Below are positions 46,897-56,451 of a stretch of 64,000 bases of DNA, piece after piece. The notes under the pieces were generated by a model that was given only the letters and a program-made list of their open reading frames with translations, searched no databases and was not told the DNA's origin. The stretch is from Russula earlei (taxonomy: Eukaryota; Basidiomycota; Agaricomycetes; Russulales; Russulaceae), in NCBI GenBank assembly GCA_025769875.1, contig JAGFNK010000237.1:1-64000 (forward strand), written 5' to 3'. Position 1 is the stretch's first letter, and each line of letters starts with the position of its first letter. The position numbers and the translations under genes are program-made.

Positions 46897-47500
46897 AGGA
46901 GCACCATTGGGAGCATCATCAATCTTATGGCAGGGTTTCTTTGCAGCTGAAGGCTTGTTGGATGACACCTTGGCTTTACCTTTCCCCTTTGATGACTTTC
47001 AAGATTTAAGGGGTTTGGTCTTCGAAGGCAACATATCGGCAATCTAAAATCTGTGTTAACAGAGGTGACAATCCAGTGGACAAAGACTCACCTCATCATG
47101 CATGATCTCAGTGATGGTATTATCACTCTCGCTACTGGAACCCAAGGACATGGTCGAGGCATATGGCATGTCTTCAGGAACAGATAGCACCTCATGCCTG
47201 CGTTTGTTATATTTTCTCCGATGAGGCCATGGATGCAAGTCTGATTCAGAAGATGCTTGCTCAGCTTCAATGATTTCCCGCATCCGTGCAGTGTTCTGGG
47301 TTCATTGATTTCGCACTGAGGAGCCTTTAGCATGTGAGGAAGAGAACAGAGCAGAAACTTACCAGTCTGAACTGTACTTGTGGATGCAATAGGTGTGTCA
47401 TCATCCTTATCATTGAACCAAACAATGTCTGATGCATCTTTTAGAGTCCCATCAGGTCGCAAGGCACATTGATCAGTAGCTGTCCACAATCCTCAGATTA
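46897..47500 (-). pseudogene. hAT-2 N-terminal exons
   Basis: Minus strand: exon starting MWTATDQCALRPDGTLKDAS, reading to VQT near 47363, with donor GTAAGT at 47357-47362. After an acceptor near 47322 comes VRNQ-stop-TQNTARMREIIEAEQAS, then a Ser/Glu-rich stretch, with donor GTGAGT near 47091. A third piece is Lys-rich (KGKGKAKVSSNKPSAAKKP) and stops at LTR-F. The in-frame TGA fits Arg CGA. These look like the N-terminal leader of a hAT transposase gene because they lie inside the hAT ends on the same strand as its C terminus. No BED finger was recognised, so the identity of this part is inferred. Confidence 0.55.
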
Positions 47501-48197
47501 CATTGTCATGGATGAATGTTGTACTTACCCTCTGAACTACCTCCAATCATCATGATGTGCAGCTGGAGGTATAACAATGGGTGAATGGGGTGAAAACAAG
47601 AGCAGAGTGGAGGTTTTCAATGCACCAAAAAAAATCTGTTGAGTAGATCCCTGAACGCAAAATCAGCTCGTGAAGAGATTACCTATGTGGCAAAGGACCC
47701 ACCTAATCCTGCATGCTGCACTAAAAAAAACATCATTGTATGATGATCACCCCTTCCCAGCATTGCAATGGATCAAATTTTGGCACCTGACTATCCACAA
47801 ACAATCCAGCGATGATCAGTCCAGCCTAAGCTGTTAAAACTCATGAAACTATACAACTAAGAGAGAGAAGCATACATATTTCAATAGATGGCTGAATGTT
47901 GAGCATGGGACACTGGACAGTGAAACCTGGGTGTTTATCGGTGCATGTCATCAGCAAGGCAAGTTGTTTGTGACAGTTGTTTTTTGTCATGGTGACAACG
48001 CCACGACCAGGTGACATTGGCAACATGTGGTCAAGAAATACGGTATAATCCAAATCTAGACTATGAAGTACCCATACATTATGATGGCCATACACAGCCA
48101 TCAACTGATGGGTCTCAATGGATAATACCCGTCCCATACCCATACCATATAAACTCTGCAGTGGTCAGCGAACAGGATGGGTACGGGTCCTGTAATA
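47501..48197. other. hAT-2 5' non-coding and subterminal DNA
   Basis: No gene is recognised. Near 48040-48195 are degraded GTACGG/CCCATAC-type subterminal repeats like those in hAT-1. Confidence 0.5.
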
Positions 48198-48559
48198 CAG
48201 TGACCCAAAAAAACCGTTCAAATGTTTTGTACATTTTCATTGTATTGACCATATCTAGAGAACCACTGCAGCTAATAATATGTAACTAGGTTTGTTTTCA
48301 AGCTCTACATCATAGCTTTGTAATGGTATACTTTATACAGCATAAGCATAATTATTTAGGAATATATAAGGTATGTTTGCTGGTGTACCCATTTGAACAG
48401 TTTTTTGGCCTTGGTAAGTGAATTCATTATTTCTCAGATTAAGATTCATATTCTTTCCCCAGAGGGCTAAAATCGAACATGGAGGTCATGTGACCTATAA
48501 TAAACTCAAACCATGTGCAAATAAGCCAAAACAGCTGCTTCTTCTTCACCAACAACATC

Positions 48560-49967
48560 ATGAAGTCTCTTCTTCCTCATGAAGTCAACTACATCATCTC
48601 CCTTCTCCAGGCCAACCATTCAGTTTGTAACATTGCCAAGGCAGCACACAGAAGCATTGGTTCAATCACCAACATTCGCCAGAAATACCTTCCTGACCTT
48701 CCAAAGTCCTCTGGAGGTCGTCCTTCCAAGCTCTCTAACCTTGACATCCGCTTTGCCACACGCCTTCTTAGCTCTGGAGAAGCAGATACTGCTCCTCAGG
48801 TTGCTAGAAGGTTGGAGGTCATCAAAGAGTCCACTATCTCCAATCAGACCATTCGAAACTACCTTAACAAGGCAGGCTTGAAGGCAGTTACAAAGAAGAA
48901 GAGGCCTTACCTTAAACCAAGTCACTATAGGGCCAGAAAGGACTTTGCAGAAAAGTACCTATACTGGACTGTGGAGGACTGGAAGAGGGTAATTTGGTCA
49001 GATGAGACCAAAATCAATCGTATGGGCTCAGTGTTGCGCAGCATAGAGCACAGCTAACAGGCCAAGCAACCCACCTTAGAGGTTGTGCTAAATGCTCAAG
49101 TGATATTGGGGTGTAGAGCGATGTGTATACTCGTCTACAAGTATGGTATTTATACCTCTATGACCCAGGGCTGTTCCTAAGTCCAAAAGAGGTGACTACA
49201 GGTGTCCACTATATCGCGCATTAAGTGACGCGTGATGTGGAAACGTTCTAGACGCAGCATAAGGCTGCATCTTGTGATAGATAGCGTACTATGCGTAACC
49301 CTATTGCCATAAGCGCATATACTAAAGTTCTGTCTAACACGTAACATCTGTGTGCGGATCTTGAACCTTGTATGAAGGTCTTCGCCTTCTTTGATCCGTT
49401 CGGGTTCCGGTTCAACACTCAGATGGCAAGAAATGGGCTTGGAAAAAAAGAGGAGAGCACCTTTCTGAATGCCTTGTTCAGCCAACAGTCAAACATGGAG
49501 GAGGTTCCTTGATGTTGTGGGGCTGCATGTCTTGGGAAGGAGTTGGGCATGCAGCAAAGATTGATGGAAAGATGGATGCTGAACTTTATTGCAGCATTTT
49601 GGAGGATGAACTACTTGCATCTATCAAGTATTTCAAGAAGAAATGCAAAGATACCCTCTTTCAACAGGACAATGCCTCTATCCACAAGAGCAGGCTTGCC
49701 ACATCTTGGTTCCAAGACCACAGAATTCAGGTCATGGACTGGCCAGCTCAATCCCCAGACCTCAATCCTATTGAGCATCTTTGGGCTCATCTCAAAAAGA
49801 AGCTTGCAGCTTATCCAACACCCCCTAAGGGAATCAATGAACTTTGGGAGCACACACAGCTGGAATGGGAGGCCATTGATCAAACTGTTGTGCAGAATTT
49901 GATAGAAAGTATGCCTAGGAGGGTGGAAGAGGTGTTCAAAGCAAATGGAGGATACACAAACTACTAA
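48560..49967 (+). pseudogene. Tc1 transposase, intact except for LTR-D
   Basis: Starts MKSLLPHEVNYIIS at 48560 (another in-frame ATG lies at 48515). Paired HTH region: residues about 1-110, with the GRPSKLS hook between. First catalytic Asp D148 in VIWSDETKIN. The frame is cut after KINRMGS by LTR-D (49032-49417). Past the LTR it resumes DGKKWAWKKRGEHLS, then GGGSLMLWGCMSW. Second Asp is in FQQDNASIH and the Glu in PDLNPIEHLW, 34 residues apart (DD34E, the Tc1 spacing). Total about 338 residues, normal for the family, with no other stop or frameshift. The protein cuts the element's ends and inserts it at TA. Confidence 0.93.
49032..49417 (-). mobile_element. Solo LTR-D in the Tc1 transposase
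   Basis: 386 bp with target duplication CTCAG (49027-49031, 49418-49422). Many CpG are retained, so it is a young copy. Confidence 0.96.
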
Positions 49968-50257
49968 TTTTTGGCATATACCCTATTTAGATACCAAGGC
50001 AAAAAAACTGTTCAAATGGATACACTGGAAGAAATACCTTATATCTTCTTACATAATTATGTTCATAGTATATATAGTATTTCATTACAAAGCTATGATG
50101 TAGAGCTTTAAAACAAGCCCACTAACATGTTATCAGCTGCAGTGGTTCTCTAGATATGGTTAATACAATGAAAATGTACAAAACATTTGAACGGTTTTTT
50201 GGGTCACTGTATGGGTCCTGTACACCCGTACATACACGGGTACGGTGCACAGCCCTA

Positions 50258-50777
50258 CATGGACATGGGCACTTTGCTGTCATGGCAGCCAGATCATCAC
50301 AATGGCCATGGGCCATGCTGATGATTCCTGGCCATTGCGATGGTGCCATGGCCATGCCTGAGTCACCATCATCATCACAGCTGCAGCATGGAGGTGCAGG
50401 GGATGGCAAGAAGGTGGGGGAGAAAGAGTGAGTGGAGCCATGCCATTGTCAAGGCCATGGGTACATTGCCATCATGGTGGCCAGATCATCACATTGGCTC
50501 ATGGGCCATGCTCAATATCACACACAAATATGTGAATATGCAAATCACAAGCAAAAAAAAAACTCATATTAAAAGAACAACCTATTAGTTTATCATATAT
50601 GCCATGTCACTTATATCACACTGGTCACACCAGTCACTCATGGAAAATCCCTAAATTCAAGTTCAAGTTCAAGAATTCTCAGTTGGTAACATGGGCCTAA
50701 AAGGTTTGAAAATTCATAAAAGTTTCATTGCTGAATGGGGCCTATGTAGTTTAGTTTCCCCTTTCGTACACCTTTCT
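50258..50777. other. Spacer with an imperfect 180-bp duplication
   Basis: Two blocks near 50258-50330 and 50440-50520 share ..ATGGGCACTTTGC/ACATTGCC.. GTCATGG..GGCCAGATCATCACA. No gene recognised. The block starting 50258 continues the host sequence that lies left of hAT-2. Confidence 0.5.
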
Positions 50778-51111
50778 TCAATCTACTTCCATTGGCCCTC
50801 CTGTCTGTGTAGCGGCGGACTGGGACGGCTGATCCCGGTTCATCGAGCGAGTGAGTTCCCAGTCGTTAGCAGTCCGCCGCGTCGCCTCCAGGACCGCTGG
50901 GTCGTTTGAACGATCAGCTGGCGGAATATATTTCCTCGACGCGTTCCGTTCTTTCCTTGTTCTCGGTGACCTGTTAGGAAAAGTCAACTTCAGGGATGCA
51001 AATGGGCCTTAGGAGGTGAGCGTACTTGTAGACGCCAGGCATAGCAAGTGCCAGCGATGGTGCGACGCCGATGACGAGGCAGAATATGACAGAGATAGAG
51101 GAAGCACGCAT
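50778..51111 (-). CDS. Candidate small secreted protein, two exons
   Basis: Exon 1 is 51111-51026 and exon 2 is 50970-50778. The 55-bp intron 50971-51025 has GTACGC..CTAACAG borders. Spliced, it encodes 92 residues. Residues 1-23 (MRASSISVIFCLVIGVAPSL..) have the n-region, hydrophobic core and ALA ending of a signal peptide. The mature part is about 69 residues, hydrophilic, basic near its start (RTRKER) and cysteine-free, ending MEVD. The start is chosen because it gives the signal peptide, has A at -3 (AACCATGC), and lies about 167 bp downstream of a TATA box; the frame is open further upstream, but that extension would overlap the TATA box. The locus is far richer in CpG than its surroundings. 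No family recognised; the secreted role is inference. Confidence 0.6.
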
Positions 51112-51277
51112 GGTTATTCCGAGTGGGTGTCGTGGATTGGATTCAAAATTCAAGTCGTGACTTTTGTCGGCGTATGGACAAGACGAGGGCGTAGAGGATG
51201 TAGAAATAGGTAACCAGTACCAAATCGTGTGGGATCGAAAGTGAGCACAGCTGAAGAGAATCAGACTCGCCTGCCGC

Positions 51278-51285
51278 TTTTTATA
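51278..51285 (-). promoter_or_regulatory. TATA box of the secreted-protein gene
   Basis: The minus strand reads GGTATAAAAAG. A pyrimidine-rich stretch (CTACATCCTCTACGCCC) follows about 90 bp downstream, as is common around fungal transcription starts. Confidence 0.5.
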
Positions 51286-52493
51286 CCAACTGCAAGTCCC
51301 CTCTGCACGGCTAGTCATAACGTGAAACTCCGGATCGAGAACACGAGAGAGGTGCATCACATCGTGTTCAATTTTGATATCAAAGTGTTGATCCGCTTTG
51401 ATGCATTTGTGCTTTCCAAACTTGCACGCTTGAAAGCAGCGCGCAAGTGGGAACGACGTGAAGAGAGCGGTTCACATCAGTCGCTCAGGAGGGGAACACG
51501 TGGGACGAGTGGTGACGGTCACCACGTAGATGGTGATGCGTTGGTGCGATGCCGGTGGCCGTGACCCTGAGTGAGCTGCGACTTCACCACTGAGTGGTGG
51601 TTATCAAATCAGGTGATGTGAATCAAAAGGCCGTCGATTACAGGCTGTGAAGGCCATGGACTAGCTATAGGTGATGCAGGAGCTGAGGGGAGGAAGGTCA
51701 GGTCGGGGATTCCTGAGGATGATCACGGACTAATGGAATTTCAGGGTAGGACATCAGATTTTGAGGAGCGAGTTGGAGTGGTTGAGGCGCCAAGGGCGAG
51801 AAGACTTGAAGGTCTAACATGCTGCTCTCGCAGCGTCCACAAATTCCAGTCCCTAGCACCACATCTGATGAAAGTTATGGAGCTGAGATGAAGGTCCAGA
51901 CCAAATGCAATCTGGGTGGACTGCATTTGCACCCAGCGGTCTTTGGAATTTCACACCTTGTGACACCCAAATCTGAGGTAGCCATTACTATGGCTGATCA
52001 CAATGTGCAACTGATCCACAATGTGCAAATCTCAATTTTCTATACAACAACACCATTTAATGGCTATGGAAAATTTATAGTAGCACTATTCAGTATATAT
52101 CATCGTGACTATGAAGTCAAAAGATTAAAACAGCTCATGGTTTTAAAATGGGATGCAAGAAATGGTCAAAATGACCCCAATGTACGAAGCTCCGGTTATT
52201 CGGAAACATACACCCTGACCAAAAACCCCTAGGAGCAGTTTACCAATCCAATCTAAATAATGACATCACCTCAGAACCAATTTTCCGAAGGGTAGCAAAG
52301 GTGGAATTGTCATGAAAATGAATGATTTACACTTTTGTCGAACAGGACGTGACTCTGAAGTGACACATTGAAGTACCACTCATGGCGGGGCATCAGCAAT
52401 CACTGTTGAGGTCCTCAGATGCATCTGAGGACTGATGCATCAGCCAGACGTGTCAACAATTTGAGTCCTAGCTTGGTTTGTTCCACACCTCAC
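51286..52493. other. CpG-rich then AT-rich non-coding DNA
   Basis: 51286-51730 is CpG-rich upstream DNA with short palindromes (GGTGACGGTCACC near 51513). 51740-52493 is leader-like DNA of the pogo-type element; it includes CAATGTGCAAATCT at 52019-52032, repeated inverted at 54974-54987. No gene recognised. Confidence 0.5.
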
Positions 52494-54685
52494 ATGAAAA
52501 AAATAGTTGATGACGCAACAGAGGCCAACATAAAGAAGGCAGCCCAAGACCTCAAGGATGGGATATACAAAACATTGACTGACGCAGCAAAAGCATATGA
52601 AGTCCCCTACCACACCATGTGTCGAAGGTGCTTGGGCAAAACTGCACCTAAAAAGGCAGCGCATAAGAACCAGCTGCTTCTCAGCCCTTCACAGGAAGAA
52701 ACATTGGTGGAGTGGATCAAGTATCTTGGTGTTACTGGACACCCAGTCAACCAATGGACTGTTTGCCCAATGGTCCAGTCAATGCTTCCTCCTGCTCGCA
52801 AGCAGACAATCTCAAAGTCATGGATCTGCTGATTCACAGTACGTCACAGAGACCTAAAGTTGGGGCGAGGATCAGGACTTGATCCCAAACGGGCTCGGGC
52901 ATTCAACTTTTCAACAGTCCAGCATCACTTTCAACTACTCAAATTGCATATGGAGGAGCATAGAATACCTTGGGAGAACATTTACAACATGGATGAGAAA
53001 GGGATCCAACTTGGCGGAGGGTGGAAGGGCACTGGGCTGAAGTTTTACTTCGCAAAAGCAGACATGTCCTGGTACAAGCTGAAAAGCGACGACCTTCAGC
53101 TGGTGACAGTCATTGAGGTTGTGTGTGCTGATGGAACATTCACCATCAAACCAGGGTTTGTATTCCTGGGTTCTACGAAGTGTCTGGAGTGGTTCTGTGA
53201 ACCAGGAGTTATGTGCGTAATCCTTCAGAACACAAGCAGACAAGGATCCTGACTTGAGATTAGAGTTGCGACGTCCGAGAATGGTTGGACAGATGATTTT
53301 ATTGGGCACAGATGGTTTGAGAAGTGCTTCATTCCAGGTGCGAAGGCGTGCAACACATCTGGAAAGCTGATTTTACTTATATATGATGGGCATGGCTCAC
53401 ATACAACACTGGAAGTGATCACATTAGCCCGAGAAAATGGAATCAACCTTTTCTGCCTTCCACCTCACACAATGCATCGCCTTCAACCACTGGATGTTGG
53501 CGTCTTTGGGCCACTTCAGACAGCAAGGTTTAATTGATGTGATGAGATTATCTATGAAACAGAGCAAGGGATGGATATCAAAGATGTTGTCAAGGAGTAC
53601 ATGGCCGTGAGAACCACAGCTTTCAAAGTGGAGATGATCTCTCACGCTTGGAGATGATCTGGCATCTGTCCTCTCAATCTGGACATTTTACCCAAGCTGA
53701 CTTCGCCCCAAGTGTCTCAACTTCCATGCTAACACACACTCTGAAATCATTTCCATCTAGAATGCCCCCTGCCCCTGATGCATCCTCCGATGACTTGTTT
53801 GACCCGACTGCACCCCTCGAGGACGAGCCTGAGATCGGAAGCGGTGGCAGTGACAGTGGCTCTGACTCTGACTCTGAGTCATCTGATTCCCAGGACGACT
53901 CAGAGTCTGGTGCGAGGGAGACATCTACCTTGCATGTCATTGACCCTTCCCTCTGTGGACCTGAAGACTCATCATCATCCATCCCCGGTCCTTCCCTATT
54001 ACCCATGCATGTGGCACAACACGCTAGCACACAGACACCAACACCTACTCCCAGACAAACATGATCATTCTGCGCAACTCGTGACGTCCAACTGCAGGCC
54101 CCCACTAGCATTGAGACTACTCCATTCTCTGGTGCTAAACCTCGACCACTTTCAGAGCACATAAACAATTTAGAGGCCCAGACAGCAGAGCTCTGGGAAC
54201 GTATTGTGGAGATGGTGGCCCAACAAGATGCTGCCAAGGTCCATGCAGTGTTCATGCAGTGTGAAAATGCTGTTTTGAAGCATCAATTGAATTGCCGAGC
54301 ACAGAAGAAAGATGGACTGGGTTGTCGAATCCAAACATCTTTGCAGGTTGTAACCTCGGAGCAAGGCATCCAGGAGGCTACTGCTGATCGATTGGCATGG
54401 GACGAGAAGGAGAGGAAGGCAGCTGAGAAGTGAAAGAAGAAGTCAGATCAAGAGTATGAAAACCTTGTATGGCGGGCTACACAAGGGGCCACCATGATCT
54501 TCATGGGCTCCTTGGGTTCAAAGAACAAGACTGAACTTCAAGACCTTGCAACTGCACTTGATTTGTCAATGGAGGGGACAAAGCCAGATCTGACCTCAAG
54601 GATCACTGCCCACTTTGACAAGAATCTGGATCTAAAAGGCCACGAGCGTTTCATGGGGTTGTTTGGCCGACATGGGCAGAAATGA
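52494..54685 (+). pseudogene. pogo-like DDE transposase with C-terminal SAP-like domain
   Basis: ATG 52494 (MKKIVDDATEANIKKAAQ). A psq-type HTH (TLTDAAKAYEVPYHTMCRR) and a CENP-B-type HTH (LSPSQEETLVEWIKYLG) come first. The DDE domain follows, with Asp in YNMDEKGIQLGGG, IYDGHGSHTT and RLQPLDVGVFGPL (last two 35 apart, DDD type). A Ser/Asp-rich acidic linker is followed by a coiled coil and a SAP-like segment (KTELQDLATALDLSMEGTKPD) up to 54685. One frame runs to about 53686, then a frameshift. TGA stops lie at 52830, 53250, 53535, 53655, 54062 and 54431, all stops being TGA; in several the family has Arg. It would have bound and moved its own element and is now inactive. Element ends were not fixed. 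Confidence 0.85.
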
Positions 54686-55300
54686 CCAGTGCTGATTGAT
54701 AATAACACTGTGTCAACATCATCTGACACCATGCCTGCCATCACATGTCCTCCACAATGCTGACGACTTGATACCGCTGTAACTAATGCCCCTTATTCAT
54801 ACTCTACTTTATATCCTACTATGTGAACTGTATACCCAGGGATACTTCAGAGAAACTTAATATATTTGTTCATATCTGCTTTGAAATACTGCAAATTGCC
54901 TCTTGCAACAGCTGTCGCAATTGCCCCTCCATTGCAGTGGAGACTGAAACTGGACTGTGACCAGCCGTTATAAAGATTTGCACATTGCAAACTTTTTGCC
55001 CTTTGACTTTGGTCATTGTCCGAGAGCTCAACAACTTTGAATAAAAATATATAAATTTTATGAGCAGATATAAAAGAGTAAAAAATACATAGGGTTTAAA
55101 TTTAAAGGCTCAAAGTATGTTGTGGATGGCTGTAGAAATCGAAAAGTGTAATATTTGCAGTTCCCGGCCACCCATAGTATGGCAGTCTTTGGAATTTCGC
55201 AAAAATGTGACACCTGAATCTGGACTGTCAGACTTTGTCAGCAGAGCGGTGCTTGAACATCTTTACAATTCAGAAAATAAATATAATTATTTAATGATAA
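54686..55300. other. Non-coding 3' side of the pogo-like element
   Basis: AT-rich, no gene. 55183-55226 repeats, in direct orientation, the sequence GTCTTTGGAATTTC..TGTGACACC found at 51938-51968. Confidence 0.5.
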
Positions 55301-55399
55301 GAATAAATTACTTGATAACATACATGAAATGGAAATTGTGGCATAACAGAGGGTCAACGTCGCACCACGCTCTTCCACTGCAATGATGCCCAAGCCACA

Positions 55400-55900
55400 T
55401 CCTGCTCCCTTGCACCTCTACCATCCTGCCAGCAATAGACATCGCACCCTTGCAATCGTGAGGGGATGCCCTCCCAAAAAATAGGCACCACACGAAGGCT
55501 GAACAGCCCTGCCAACGCCACTCCCTTGTCACCTGACTCACCTCCATCATCCTGCCAACACACACTGTGCAACTGCGATCCCCTTCACACATGCATTCTC
55601 CCAGCAAACTGATGCACATGAGGGCAGAATGATCCCACCCAATGCCACTCCCCCACCTTCATCATATCACCTTCAATGCATGCTGTGCTGTCATGTGCAT
55701 GCCCTCCCAACAAATTGATACACCACACGAAGGCTGAATGGCCCCACCTAACACCACTCCCTCACTGCCTCTATCATGCCAGCACATGATGCACAATTGT
55801 GATTGCCTTTGCAAGCATGTTCTCCTGACAAACCAGTGAACCCCAAAATGAAGGCCAAATGGTCTGCCTAATGCCACCCTCAATGTCACCAAGCAGTGTT
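55400..55900. repeat. Degenerate tandem repeat, unit about 113-128 bp
   Basis: Units beginning CATCCTGCCA/CATCATRCCA occur near 55421, 55549, 55661 and 55774, each with ..CTCCCAACAAAYTGATGCACC..GAAGGCTGAATGGCCCCACC. Another isolated start lies near 56117. The copies are strongly diverged. Confidence 0.7.
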
Positions 55901-56451
55901 CTGGCTTTCAGGTGCTTTCTTTCTTTTTCCCTTTCTTTTCTTCTTTTCTTCATGTTCTTGCCTCTGGTCTAGGGTATGCAGGACTGCCCTGGTGGGCCTC
56001 TTGGAATCTGAATCATTGCAGCGCGCACAGCAGAGACAACACTCCACATGCCACAGCTGCTCCCCTGGTGCCTGCATGCTCACCACACATGTGATCTTAT
56101 GCGCTTGCCCCCCCCCTCCATCATCCCACCCATAATACATGTCATGCCATTATGATGGCCTTTGTGCATGCTCACCCACCTCTGGCTAGGCTTTTTTCTT
56201 TATTTTTTTTTCTTTCCTTTTCTTTTAGCTACTCAACTTTGGTCTATAAACATGTACCTATGAGTAGGCTAGTCTATAATAATAGAACCTGAGTTCTATC
56301 ATTCTGTGTGTCCCTGCATGCATTCTTGGCCTTTAACAATAGTTTTTTTTAGTTTGGTTTTTTATTTATTATTTTTTTTGTTGTACTTAACTAAGAGTTG
56401 TGTGTAATCATTACCTGCATTTGAAAACAATTGCAGAGTTGATGGGAATTG
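55901..56451. other. Pyrimidine-rich spacer
   Basis: CT- and T-rich tracts (55915-55960, 56190-56225, 56340-56385). No gene recognised. Confidence 0.5.

Larger units (their letters stand above)
48198..50209 (+). mobile_element. Tc1-type DNA transposon
   Basis: Terminal inverted repeats CAGTGACCCAAAAAACC.. with flanking TA at 48196-48197 and 50210-50211. The two ends remain alignable for over 200 bp, including the inner motif CATTTGAACAGTTTTTTGGCC, which mirrors the outer tip. About 1.6 kb without LTR-D. It encodes one transposase. Confidence 0.95.
45371..50257 (-). mobile_element. hAT-2 DNA transposon, composite
   Basis: Ends TAGGGCTGTTCACCGTACC (45371) and its inverted counterpart TAGGGCTGTGCACCGTACC (reverse of 50239-50257). 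8-bp target duplication CATGGACA at 45363-45370 and 50258-50265. Transposase pieces are on the minus strand. Inside lie an LTR-A fragment, an LTR-F and a Tc1 element with an LTR-D. The transposase core has been deleted. Confidence 0.93.

Noticed and set aside
51112..51360. Longer N-terminal extension of the secreted-protein frame
   Set aside because: It would place the TATA box inside the coding region and destroy the signal peptide.
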